This document shows, piece after piece, positions 43,428 to 51,928 of a stretch of 64,000 bases of DNA (position 1 is the first letter of the stretch; each line of letters starts with the position of its first letter). Location: NCBI RefSeq assembly GCF_042684665.1, contig NZ_JBHULY010000019.1:1-64000 (forward strand), in the 5' to 3' direction. The position numbers and the translations under genes were made by a program. The notes under the pieces are model-generated. The model searched no databases, was not told the DNA's origin, and saw only the letters and a program-made list of their open reading frames with translations. Origin of the DNA: Jejuia rubra (GTDB lineage: Bacteria; Bacteroidota; Bacteroidia; Flavobacteriales; Flavobacteriaceae).

Positions 43428-44315
43428 ATGAAAAAAACTGCACTCTTTGTTCTCTGCTTAATAGGCACAGCTTTTTCGTTTTCACAGGAAAACCAAAAAA
43501 GTATAAACTTACTAGATGCCAACCTAACTAATTTCAATAAATTTATCGGTGTACCGCATATTACAGTAGTGGGCTTACCCGAAGATACTTATCAATCGGA
43601 TGATGTTACAAAGGGTGAACCTTTAGGATTGAATAATGATATAAAAAATGTCTTTACCACCACCAATATTAATGGCGAAACGATATTGAATATCAGTGGT
43701 GAAATCTACGGAAGTATTACCACAAAAGATAGCTTTGGCAATTACCATTTTAGCACCCTGTTTAAATGGGGCAATAAAAAATGGGAGCCTAGACTTCTAA
43801 GAAAAAAGGACAGTGGCATTTTGTTCCATAGTTATGGCGATTATGGTAGGTTTTGGAATACTTGGAAAACCTGTTTGGAATTTCAGGTACAGGAAACAGA
43901 CCTTGGAGACTTCATCGCTTTATCCGGTAATAGGGCCAACCCAAAGGTTGACGCCCCAAAAGTTGAAATTAGAGGAGACGGCAGTGCCAAAACTAAACAG
44001 TACAATCCCAATTTAGATACTTATTTTGAAGGCAAGGGGTATATACATGCCTTTTTAGAACCTCAGAATCCTCATGGCAATTGGAACCACTTAGAGCTTT
44101 ACGCTGTTGGTAACGATGCTGTGTATGTGGTAAACGGCGAAATCGTAATGGTAGTGGAAAATGCGATTAACCCTGAAACCAACAAGCCTTTGACAGAGGG
44201 GCAAATTCAAATTCAATCAGAAGCAGCAGAATGCTACTACAAGGAAATGACCATCACCCCAATTACTGAGTTTCCTGAGTTTATAAAAAGACAGGTGCGT
44301 TTTAAAACGGAATAA
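43428..44315 (+). CDS. DUF1080-family exported protein
   Basis: A 295-residue exported protein (signal peptide about 1-20). The domain resembles DUF1080 (3-keto-disaccharide hydrolase / LamG-like): FHFSTLFKWGNKKW-like strand, DSGILFHSYGDYGRFW, NWNHLELYAVGNDAVYVVNGE and GQIQIQSEAAECYYKEM. A sugar substrate is likely but not known. It abuts the opposing regulator gene. Confidence 0.83.
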   Translation: MKKTALFVLCLIGTAFSFSQENQKSINLLDANLTNFNKFIGVPHITVVGLPEDTYQSDDVTKGEPLGLNNDIKNVFTTTNINGETILNISGEIYGSITTKDSFGNYHFSTLFKWGNKKWEPRLLRKKDSGILFHSYGDYGRFWNTWKTCLEFQVQETDLGDFIALSGNRANPKVDAPKVEIRGDGSAKTKQYNPNLDTYFEGKGYIHAFLEPQNPHGNWNHLELYAVGNDAVYVVNGEIVMVVENAINPETNKPLTEGQIQIQSEAAECYYKEMTITPITEFPEFIKRQVRFKTE

Positions 44316-44972
44316 CTATACTGTTTTTATATAAAGGTTATGGGCGATAGTACTTGAAATCACAAGTGATTTTCCATCAACTTCAATAGTAATAGAGTTG
44401 TCAAACACTTCTCTATGGATTATGTTTAAAGAAGAACCCAATGCAATTTTATGCTTGTCCAAATATTTTAAAAAATCTGGAGAAGAATCCACAACACCAA
44501 CACAAATACATTTGTCGCCAACTTTCGTTTCTGATAGCAGAATTTTATCAATCTTTTTGAACTTGCCGGTTTTGTCTGGAATAGGATCCCCATGAGGGTC
44601 GTGCGTGGGGTACTCTAAAAAAGCGTCTAATTGGGCAATTAGTTTTTTAGATTTTATGTGCTCCAATTGTTCGGCAATCTCATGTACCTCGTCCCAGGAA
44701 AAATTCAGTTTATCCACTAAAAACACCTCCCAAAGCCTATGTTTTCTGACGATGTTTAGGGCAATATCTTTGCCTGTTTCGGTCAAATCTACCCCTTTAT
44801 ATTTGGTATAGTTGGCGTATCCTTTTTCCGAAAGTTTTTTCACCATATCGGTAACCGAGGAAGCCTTGGTCTCCATTTCTTGAGCAATGGCGTTGGTGCT
44901 TACAGTGCGAGCTCCTTGTTCTCCCAAATGGTAAATAGCCTTAATATAGTTCTCTTCAGTAAGGGTAATCAT
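44316..44972 (-). CDS. DtxR/MntR-family metal-dependent regulator
   Basis: A 218-residue repressor. The N-terminal winged helix spans about 1-65 (TEENYIKAIYHLGEQ; the recognition helix region is TKASSVTDMVKKLSEKG). The dimerisation domain has the metal ligands in LWEVFLVDKLNFSWDEVHEIAEQLEHI. A FeoA-like SH3 domain is at the C-terminus (about 150-218). It is divergent from the TonB receptor gene, whose promoter carries a matching palindrome. Confidence 0.92.
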   Translation of the reverse strand: MITLTEENYIKAIYHLGEQGARTVSTNAIAQEMETKASSVTDMVKKLSEKGYANYTKYKGVDLTETGKDIALNIVRKHRLWEVFLVDKLNFSWDEVHEIAEQLEHIKSKKLIAQLDAFLEYPTHDPHGDPIPDKTGKFKKIDKILLSETKVGDKCICVGVVDSSPDFLKYLDKHKIALGSSLNIIHREVFDNSITIEVDGKSLVISSTIAHNLYIKTV

Positions 44973-45024
44973 AGCTTCATTTCTGATTGTACAAATATAT
45001 AATAATTATAGCTTTAAATTTATT

Positions 45025-45056
45025 TTTAGACTAATCTAAAATATGTTTTATATTTG
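45025..45056 (+). promoter_or_regulatory. Metal-regulated promoter of the TonB receptor
   Basis: The palindrome TTTAGA-CTAA-TCTAAA (45025-45040) covers the -33 region and is followed by the -7 box TATATTTG (45049-45056). The size and symmetry fit a DtxR/MntR-type operator. Binding by the adjacent regulator is inferred. Confidence 0.75.
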
Positions 45057-45067
45057 CAAAAAATATA

Positions 45068-47317
45068 TTGATGAGGAACATTCTGGCTTTATGTTGTATT
45101 GTTTTAGTTTATTCCGTTAATGCCCAGAGCATCTCTGGAGTAGTTACTTCAGATGGAGAATCGTTACCCTACGTAAATATTTATTTAAAAGGTACTGATA
45201 TGGGGGCTGTTTCGGGGGATAACGGCACCTTCAAAATCACGAATGTTAAGAGGGGCACTTACACCATTATAGCGTCTTTTACAGGATATCAAACACAGCG
45301 CAAAAGAATAGCCGTTGCCTCTGAAGATATAACGATAAACTTCGATTTACCAGAATCTGAGTTGTTGGACGAAGTCATCGTTACGGGAACCTTAAAAGCC
45401 GTATCACGATTGGAAAGTCCTGTGCCCGTTGAAGTGTACTCGCCTACTTTTTTTAAGAAAAACCCAACCCCCAATATTTTTGAGGCTTTGCAGAATGTTA
45501 ACGGCGTACGTCCACAGCTGAATTGCAATGTCTGTAATACCGGTGATATTCACATAAACGGATTGGAAGGCCCTTATACTTTGGTGATGATTGACGGGAT
45601 GCCCATTGTGAGTGGACTTTCTACGGTTTATGGTTTGTCTGGGATTCCCAATTCATTGATTGAACAAGTGGAAGTGGTCAAAGGCCCCGCATCATCGCTT
45701 TACGGCAGCGAGGCCGTTGGTGGGTTGATTAATATTATAACCAAACTTCCTGAACATGCCCCTCTATTTTTCATAGACAACTTTGTGAGCAGCTGGGGTG
45801 AGGCCAATTTCGATTTAGGCTTTAAGTCAAGAGTTGGGTCAAAGGCCGATGTATTGCTGGGAGCCAATTATTACAAGTATTCCAACGCCATAGACGACAA
45901 TAATGACAATTTTACGGACGTAACCCTTCAGGATCGAATTTCTGTGTTTCAAAAATGGAGTTTCAAACGTAATAACAACCGTTTATTTTCATTGGCAGGG
46001 CGATACTTTTATGAAGACCGTTGGGGAGGCGAAATGCAATGGGACAAACAATTTAGGGGAGGTACAGACGTGTATGGCGAAAGTATTTACACCTCCCGTT
46101 TTGAAATTATCGGGAACTATCAATTGCCTATTTCCGAAAAGGTGAATTTTCAGTTTTCATACTCAGATCATGACCAGGATTCGTTTTACGGTGATACTGA
46201 ATACACCGCACAACAGCGCATTGGTTTTGGGCAACTCATCTGGGACAAACCTCTGGAAAGGCACGATCTTTTGTTCGGATTGGCAACCAGGTATAATTTT
46301 TATGATGATAATACGACGGCTACGACTCAAGCTGATGAGATCATCATTCCATCGGTTTTTGTTCAAGATGAAATCAAACTCGGTGAAAATCAAAATTTGT
46401 TATTGGGCTTGCGTTATGATTATGATAACCGCCACGGTTCAATTTTAACACCCCGAATAGCTTATCGCTTTAAACCAACCGAAAACGACATTTTTAGGGT
46501 GAATGCTGGCACCGGATTTCGGGTTGTCAACTTATTTACCGAGGACCATGCGGCCCTAACAGGTGCAAGGGATGTTTTGATTACCGAAGCTTTGGAGCCC
46601 GAACAGTCCTATAATGTCAATCTCAATTACCTGAAGAAGTTTTATACGGCAAACGGCTTTTTGATTACGCTGGATGCTTCTGCCTGGTACACCTATTTTA
46701 CCAATGCCATTATCCCGGATTATGATACCGATCCCAACCTCATCATATATGATAATTTGGACGGCAACTCTACCTCCAAAGGAGTAAGCTTAAATATTGA
46801 TACCGTTTTGGGCAGTGGCATTAACGCCTCCATTGGCGCAACATTTCAGGATGTATCTCAAAAAGAAAATGGCGTAAGGACGCGTCAGATTTTAACAGAA
46901 CGTTTTACTGGGGTTTGGTCATTATCCTACAAACATTACCCTACCAAAATGACCATCGATTACACCGGAAATATTTACGGCCCCATGCGATTACCGCTTT
47001 TGGGCGAATTGGACCCAAGAAGCGAATATTCCCCAACTTGGAGCATTCAAAACATTCAGTTAACCTATGAAAGCAATGCGAAAATGCAGTTCTATGCCGG
47101 TGTAAAAAATATTTTGGATTGGACCCCAAATGACGGTAACCCCTTTATAATAGCTCGTTCCGATGATCCGTTTGATGAAAATGTGCAATTTGACAATGAA
47201 GGCAACGTTGTTCCAACACCCGACAACCCGTATGCTTTAACCTTTGATCCGTCATACGTGTATGCGCCAAATCAAGGCAGGCGATTGTTTTTTGGATTAC
47301 GCTATACTTTAAATTAA
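45068..47317 (+). CDS. TonB-dependent receptor for metal uptake
   Basis: 749 residues: a signal peptide (1-20), a carboxypeptidase-like domain (about 21-100), a plug and a 22-strand-type barrel. The plug motif NCNVCNTGDIHINGLEG with two cysteines is notable and resembles metal- or metallophore-type receptors. The ATG at 45071 gives MRNILALCC; 45068 is a TTG. Position in the DtxR-controlled locus with an ABC importer suggests Mn, Zn or Fe uptake. Confidence 0.85.
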   Translation: MMRNILALCCIVLVYSVNAQSISGVVTSDGESLPYVNIYLKGTDMGAVSGDNGTFKITNVKRGTYTIIASFTGYQTQRKRIAVASEDITINFDLPESELLDEVIVTGTLKAVSRLESPVPVEVYSPTFFKKNPTPNIFEALQNVNGVRPQLNCNVCNTGDIHINGLEGPYTLVMIDGMPIVSGLSTVYGLSGIPNSLIEQVEVVKGPASSLYGSEAVGGLINIITKLPEHAPLFFIDNFVSSWGEANFDLGFKSRVGSKADVLLGANYYKYSNAIDDNNDNFTDVTLQDRISVFQKWSFKRNNNRLFSLAGRYFYEDRWGGEMQWDKQFRGGTDVYGESIYTSRFEIIGNYQLPISEKVNFQFSYSDHDQDSFYGDTEYTAQQRIGFGQLIWDKPLERHDLLFGLATRYNFYDDNTTATTQADEIIIPSVFVQDEIKLGENQNLLLGLRYDYDNRHGSILTPRIAYRFKPTENDIFRVNAGTGFRVVNLFTEDHAALTGARDVLITEALEPEQSYNVNLNYLKKFYTANGFLITLDASAWYTYFTNAIIPDYDTDPNLIIYDNLDGNSTSKGVSLNIDTVLGSGINASIGATFQDVSQKENGVRTRQILTERFTGVWSLSYKHYPTKMTIDYTGNIYGPMRLPLLGELDPRSEYSPTWSIQNIQLTYESNAKMQFYAGVKNILDWTPNDGNPFIIARSDDPFDENVQFDNEGNVVPTPDNPYALTFDPSYVYAPNQGRRLFFGLRYTLN

Positions 47318-47343
47318 ATTTAACCTCTCAGAGGTCTCTTATA

Positions 47344-48249
47344 ATGAAGAAAATAGTAATAAGCTTAATTCTCGTTCTTATCTGTTTCAGTTGCAAAAGC
47401 GAAAAGAAGAACAACGGCAAAATCAACGTGGTGACCACCACTACGATGATAACCGATTTGGTGAAAAATATTGGTGATACCCTGATTAATGTACAAGGGT
47501 TGATGGGTAGTGGGGTAGATCCACATTTATATAAAGCTAGTGAAGGTGATGTTACTAAATTAGCCAACGCTGATGTTATCTTTTACAACGGCTTGCATTT
47601 AGAAGGTAAGTTGGTGGAAGTTTTCAAAAAAATGAAAAACAAGAAAACCATTGCAATATCAAGTACTTTGGATAAAAGCACGTTGATTGGTTCGGATTAT
47701 TTCGCTTCAAATTATGACCCACATATTTGGTTCGATATAGATTATTGGAAAGAAGCAGCTGATTTCGTAGAGTATTACCTATCAGAAGCTGTTCCGGAAA
47801 AAAAAGATGTTTTCGCATCAAACAGAAAAGTCTATGTCGAGAAATTAAATAAGCTAAAGAAAGAACTTTACGATACAATCGATGTATTACCCAAAGAACA
47901 GCGTATCTTAGTAACGGCACACGATGCTTTTAACTATTTTGGGAAGGCATTCGATTTTGAAGTAGTAGGTTTACAAGGTTTGTCTACCGCTACAGAAGCT
48001 GGAGTCCAGGACGTTCAAAAGCTGTCCGCCTTTATTATTGAAAATAAGGTAAAAGCCATTTTTGTAGAAAGCTCGGTACCCAAACGCACGATTGAAGCCC
48101 TGCAAGCCTCGGTAAAATCCAAAGGCCATGAAGTAGTGATCGGAGGTACTTTATATTCCGATGCCCTTGGCGATGCAGGGGCCATTGAGGGCACTTATAT
48201 TGGTATGTTTAGGTATAATGTGAATACGATTGTGGATGCGTTAAAATAG
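47344..48249 (+). CDS. Metal ABC transporter substrate-binding lipoprotein
   Basis: A 301-residue ZnuA/TroA/MntA-type (cluster A-I) binding protein. The lipobox is LICFSCKSE (Cys about 17). Metal ligands: the histidine in GVDPHLYKAS, HIWFDIDYW, a histidine in LVTAHDAFNYFG, and aspartate in GGTLYSDALGD. The short histidine-rich loop typical of zinc forms is absent, which slightly favours Mn or Fe. It starts 27 bp after the receptor. Confidence 0.92.
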   Translation: MKKIVISLILVLICFSCKSEKKNNGKINVVTTTTMITDLVKNIGDTLINVQGLMGSGVDPHLYKASEGDVTKLANADVIFYNGLHLEGKLVEVFKKMKNKKTIAISSTLDKSTLIGSDYFASNYDPHIWFDIDYWKEAADFVEYYLSEAVPEKKDVFASNRKVYVEKLNKLKKELYDTIDVLPKEQRILVTAHDAFNYFGKAFDFEVVGLQGLSTATEAGVQDVQKLSAFIIENKVKAIFVESSVPKRTIEALQASVKSKGHEVVIGGTLYSDALGDAGAIEGTYIGMFRYNVNTIVDALK

Positions 48250-48267
48250 AAAAGAAGCCCCACCTAG

Positions 48268-48369
48268 CCTCCCCTAAGGGGAGGAACCCTACTCTTGCTT
48301 TAAAAATTTAGAGTGTGAAAAGAATTTTCAAAAGAAAACAGAACAAATCCTTCCCTTTTCAAGGGAAGG
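48268..48369. repeat. Two C-rich palindromes after the binding-protein gene
   Basis: CCTCCCC-TAA-GGGGAGG (48268-48284) and CCTTCCCTT-TTC-AAGGGAAGG (48349-48369). They match the feoB and bioB family and lie between the binding-protein gene and the small 63-residue gene. Confidence 0.7.
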
Positions 48370-48427
48370 TGTCCGAAGGACGGAAGGGTTAAAACATTGG
48401 CCTTTTTGAAAAAGTTAAACCAAAACT

Positions 48428-48619
48428 ATGAGAGAATTAAAATTACACGCTTTGGGTTCAAACGATCATTTGGAAACTCTAGAGGAAAGATACAATTCCC
48501 TGAAAGAAAAAATTAAGGGGGACACGAAATTGACCACATCTGAGAAAAAAATAGAATTGGAATCATTAAAAGAATCTTTCGAAAAAGAGAGAGAAAATAT
48601 CAAAAACAATAATTATTAG
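48428..48619 (+). CDS. Small charged helical protein
   Basis: A 63-residue protein rich in Glu/Lys with long helix-forming stretches (LEERYNSLKEKIKGD, KKIELESLKESFEKE). It has no membrane helix or signal. It lies between the metal-binding protein and the ABC ATPase. Not recognised; it could be a small accessory or regulatory partner. Confidence 0.5.
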   Translation: MRELKLHALGSNDHLETLEERYNSLKEKIKGDTKLTTSEKKIELESLKESFEKERENIKNNNY

Positions 48620-48706
48620 TTACAAATCCGCGAGTGCCTTCCAAAGCTCGGTAATTTTGTGACTATAGTTTATTTCTAAAGCGCAGACTAAAACAGAATC
48701 AAAGGA

Positions 48707-49441
48707 ATGACCAAAACAGCCGTAAAAGTAGATGACCTCACTGTAGCTTACAACTACAAACCCGTACTTTGGGATATCGATTTGGAAATCCCCGAAGGGG
48801 TACTTATGGCTATTGTTGGCCCCAACGGCGCCGGTAAATCTACACTTATCAAAGCTATTTTGGGCATATTAAAACCCATTGCAGGAAGCGTTAGTATTTA
48901 CGACCAACCCTACGAAAAGCAAAGACAATTGGTAGCTTATGTTCCGCAAAAAGGAAGTGTCGACTGGGATTTCCCAACTACTGCATTAGATGTTGTGATG
49001 ATGGGCACCTATGGCAGTTTGGGCTGGATAAAACGACCCGGGCAGCAACAGAAAAAGGCCGCTTTGGAGGCACTTGAAAAAGTTGGAATGCTCCCTTTTA
49101 AAAATCGGCAAATCAGTCAGCTTTCCGGGGGACAGCAACAACGTATCTTTTTGGCAAGGGCACTAGTACAAAATGCCTCAATTTATTTTATGGACGAGCC
49201 GTTTCAAGGCGTGGATGCCTCTACGGAAATCGCCATCATTAATATTTTAAAAGCATTGCGTAAAGCAGGAAAAACGGTTATTGTAGTGCATCATGATTTG
49301 CAAACCGTACCTGAATATTTCGATTGGGTTACTTTTCTAAATGTGAAAAAGATTGCTACCGGCCCCGTAAAGGACATATTTAATGATGATAACCTCACCA
49401 AAACCTATGGCATTAATTATAAGGTGAGCGTGCAGGAGTAA
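48707..49441 (+). CDS. Metal ABC transporter ATP-binding protein
   Basis: 244 residues of the ZnuC/TroB/MntB type. Walker A is GPNGAGKSTL, the signature LSGGQQQRIF, Walker B SIYFMDEPF, and the switch histidine is in VIVVHHDLQTV. It powers the importer with the two permeases encoded downstream. Confidence 0.94.
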   Translation: MTKTAVKVDDLTVAYNYKPVLWDIDLEIPEGVLMAIVGPNGAGKSTLIKAILGILKPIAGSVSIYDQPYEKQRQLVAYVPQKGSVDWDFPTTALDVVMMGTYGSLGWIKRPGQQQKKAALEALEKVGMLPFKNRQISQLSGGQQQRIFLARALVQNASIYFMDEPFQGVDASTEIAIINILKALRKAGKTVIVVHHDLQTVPEYFDWVTFLNVKKIATGPVKDIFNDDNLTKTYGINYKVSVQE

Positions 49442-49450
49442 AAGCGAAGC

Positions 49451-49470
49451 CCCCTAACCCCCAAAGGGGG
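49451..49470. repeat. C-rich palindrome after the ABC ATPase
   Basis: CCCCTAACCCCCAAAGGGGG, a short copy of the C-rich repeat family, directly after the stop codon. Confidence 0.65.
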
Positions 49471-49483
49471 AACTCAAAAATAT

Positions 49484-49555
49484 CCTGCAAGGTTTTAAAA
49501 ACCTTGTAGGTCTAAAAACAAAAAAGAAGATCCTGAAACAAGTTCAGGGTGACAG
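49484..49555. repeat. Two further palindromic repeats before permease 1
   Basis: CCTGCAAGGTTTT pairs with AAAACCTTGTAGG (49484-49510, one mismatch), and CCTGAA-ACAAG-TTCAGG sits inside GATCCTGAAA...GGGTGACAG (49529-49555), which shares the GAATC...GTGACA type of the 109-188 element. Three repeat types are thus stacked between two ABC genes. Confidence 0.65.
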
Positions 49556-49603
49556 AAATTTGATAAGGCGAAAAAGGAAGAGATTCTTGCTTTCTCAGGA
49601 ATT

Positions 49604-50731
49604 ATGGACATAACCGAATACATAAAACTCGTCTTCACAGACTATACCCTAAGAACTATTACCTTAGGCACGGCCATATTGGGAGCCGTAACCGGTATGT
49701 TGGGCAGTTTTGCGGTACTTCGGAAGCAAAGTCTTTTGGGCGATGCCATTTCACATGCCGCCTTGCCAGGTATTGCCATTGCCTTTTTATGGACGGGCAC
49801 TAAAGACAGCAATGTTCTATTATTGGGAGCACTGATAAGTGGCCTTATCGGTACCTTTTGGATTCGCGGAATCATCAAAAAAACGCACCTAAAGTCCGAT
49901 ACGGCTTTGGGCCTGATATTATCCTTGTTTTTTGGATTTGGTATGTTGTTATTGACATTTATTCAAAAACAGCCCAATGCCAATCAAGCAGGATTGGATA
50001 AATATCTTTTTGGCCAAGCGGCAACCCTTGTTGAATATGACGTATGGGTAATGGCTATCATTACAGGCATTTGCCTCTTTGTCCTTTTGCTATTTTGGAA
50101 GGAATTTAAAATCCTGCTGTTCGATGCGGATTACACTAAAACGCTTGGTTTCAATACCAAAGTGATTGATATTCTTATCACATCTTTTATAGTTTTGGCC
50201 ATTGTTCTGGGCTTGCAAACCGTTGGTGTTGTGCTCATGAGTGCCATGCTTTTGGCGCCGGCTGCGGCCGCTCGGCAGTGGACAAACAGTTTAAGCGTAA
50301 TGGTATTTTTGGCCGCTTTGTTTGGGGCCTTTTCCGGGGTGTTTGGCACCGCTATTAGTGCCAGTCAAAACAATTTATCCACCGGACCAGTCATTGTTAT
50401 TGTAGCAAGTATATTCGTTTTGGTTTCTTTTATTTTTTCCCCAAGCCGTGGCTTACTATTTAAACAAATACGATTTTTAAAAAACCGACGTGATTTGCAA
50501 TTACATAAAACCTTAGCTTTTATGTACCATATTGCAGAAACGCATGAGAACATTTCCCATCCGCACGCCATTAAAATTTTGAACAACTTTCAAGGCTACA
50601 CGAAAAGTACCCTACAAAAATTAGTGCGGAAAAATTATGTGAAATTAGATGCCGATATGTGGAGTTTGACCAAGGAAGGCTTTAAGGCCGCATCCAATTT
50701 GTACAATCAGCAAAACGACAACAATGAGTAG
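49604..50731 (+). CDS. Metal ABC permease with C-terminal winged-helix-like domain
   Basis: 375 residues. The permease part (about 1-290) has some eight helices and the TroC/ZnuB pattern (LRKQSLLGDAISHAALPGI; LMSAMLLAPAAAARQW). The last 75 residues are soluble: HKTLAFMYHIAETHENI, then STLQKLVRKNYVKLDADMWSLTKEG, a winged-helix shape like the N-terminal domain of DtxR proteins. It overlaps the next permease gene by eight bases. Confidence 0.88.
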   Translation: MDITEYIKLVFTDYTLRTITLGTAILGAVTGMLGSFAVLRKQSLLGDAISHAALPGIAIAFLWTGTKDSNVLLLGALISGLIGTFWIRGIIKKTHLKSDTALGLILSLFFGFGMLLLTFIQKQPNANQAGLDKYLFGQAATLVEYDVWVMAIITGICLFVLLLFWKEFKILLFDADYTKTLGFNTKVIDILITSFIVLAIVLGLQTVGVVLMSAMLLAPAAAARQWTNSLSVMVFLAALFGAFSGVFGTAISASQNNLSTGPVIVIVASIFVLVSFIFSPSRGLLFKQIRFLKNRRDLQLHKTLAFMYHIAETHENISHPHAIKILNNFQGYTKSTLQKLVRKNYVKLDADMWSLTKEGFKAASNLYNQQNDNNE

Positions 50732-51884
50732 TGCCCAACTGGAAATACAATTGATTGCTAGTTTGGTGGCCATTGCATGTGCTATCCCAGGAACGTTTTT
50801 GGTACTACGGAAAATGGCCATGATAAGCGACGCCATTAGCCACTCCATTTTGCCTGGGATTGTGATTGGCTTTTTTATTACACATGATTTAAATTCACCA
50901 CTATTGATACTACTTGCCGCTTTGACAGGAATATTGACGGTAGTTTTAGTGGAATACATTCAAAAAACAGGATTAGTAAAGGAAGACACAGCTATTGGCT
51001 TAGTGTTTCCGGCGTTGTTTAGCATCGGTGTGATTATGATTGCCAAAAATGCCAATGATGTCCATTTGGATGTGGATGCCGTTTTATTAGGCGAATTGGC
51101 CTTTGCCCCTTTTGACAGACTTATCATTGCGGGTACAGATGTTGGGCCAAAATCCCTCTGGATTATTGGTTGCATTTTAGTCCTCACCATTGGATTGCTT
51201 TTTGCCTTTTTTAAAGAATTAAAAGTAAGCACATTTGATGCCGGATTAGCCGCTTCCTTGGGGTTTTCACCCGTGGCCATTCATTATGGCTTAATGACGG
51301 TGTCGTCCGTAACCACTGTTGGGGCATTTGATGCTGTTGGTGCTATTTTGGTTGTAGCCTTGATGATTGCACCTGCGGCTACGGCCTATTTGTTAACCAA
51401 TGAACTAAAACGTATGCTGATTTACGCCATTTGCTTTGGCGTTCTTAGTGCTATTTCCGGATATTGGGTGGCGCATTGGCTGGACGCCTCCATTGCTGGT
51501 TCGATAACCACCATGCTGGGATTGCTATTTTTAACCGTGTATTTATTCGCGCCAAATAGGGGGGTTATTGCCGTTATGTATCGCGAGAAGCAACAACGTA
51601 CGGAAGTGTCTTTGCTCACATTTTTGCTCCATTTAAAGAATCACACCGAAGAGCGCGAACGCCACGTGAACCACCTCAACGAACACATCAATTGGCAAAA
51701 GGTACGCTCTAAAACCGTTTTGGATTTGGCTTTAAAAAACAACATGATCAAGCTAAATAAAAACATTGTTTCCCTAACAGAAAAAGGGGAAGAATTCACT
51801 GCTTTGGCCATTGACTATATCATCTCCAATCAAGATAATAGGATTGAGCACATGAAAGATGATTTCTTTTTGTTTAGAGGGTAA
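50724..51884 (+). CDS. Metal ABC permease 2 with C-terminal winged-helix-like domain
   Basis: 386 residues; the partner of permease 1. It has about eight helices (LRKMAMISDAISHSILPGI; VVALMIAPAATAYLL). A soluble C-terminal tail of about 90 residues (VSLLTFLLHLKNHTEE, VLDLALKNNMIKLNKNIVSLTEKG) again resembles a winged helix. It closes the metal-import run that starts at the TonB receptor. Confidence 0.85.
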   Translation: MSSAQLEIQLIASLVAIACAIPGTFLVLRKMAMISDAISHSILPGIVIGFFITHDLNSPLLILLAALTGILTVVLVEYIQKTGLVKEDTAIGLVFPALFSIGVIMIAKNANDVHLDVDAVLLGELAFAPFDRLIIAGTDVGPKSLWIIGCILVLTIGLLFAFFKELKVSTFDAGLAASLGFSPVAIHYGLMTVSSVTTVGAFDAVGAILVVALMIAPAATAYLLTNELKRMLIYAICFGVLSAISGYWVAHWLDASIAGSITTMLGLLFLTVYLFAPNRGVIAVMYREKQQRTEVSLLTFLLHLKNHTEERERHVNHLNEHINWQKVRSKTVLDLALKNNMIKLNKNIVSLTEKGEEFTALAIDYIISNQDNRIEHMKDDFFLFRG

Positions 51885-51898
51885 CTTTGGTATCTTTA
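51869..51898 (+). promoter_or_regulatory. Putative promoter of the lipoprotein gene at 51929
   Basis: TTTG (51869-51872), 18 bp, TATCTTTA (51891-51898; last base off consensus). The TTTG lies inside the end of permease 2. Confidence 0.5.
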
Positions 51899-51900
51899 TT

Positions 51901-51927
51901 GTGGCTATACTCTTAAATTCTAGCCAC
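51901..51927 (+). other. 5' hairpin before the lipoprotein gene
   Basis: GTGGCTA and TAGCCAC form a 7-bp stem with a 13-base loop. It ends one base before the ATG, so it would lie in the 5' leader and could affect translation. Confidence 0.45.
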
Positions 51928-51928
51928 G

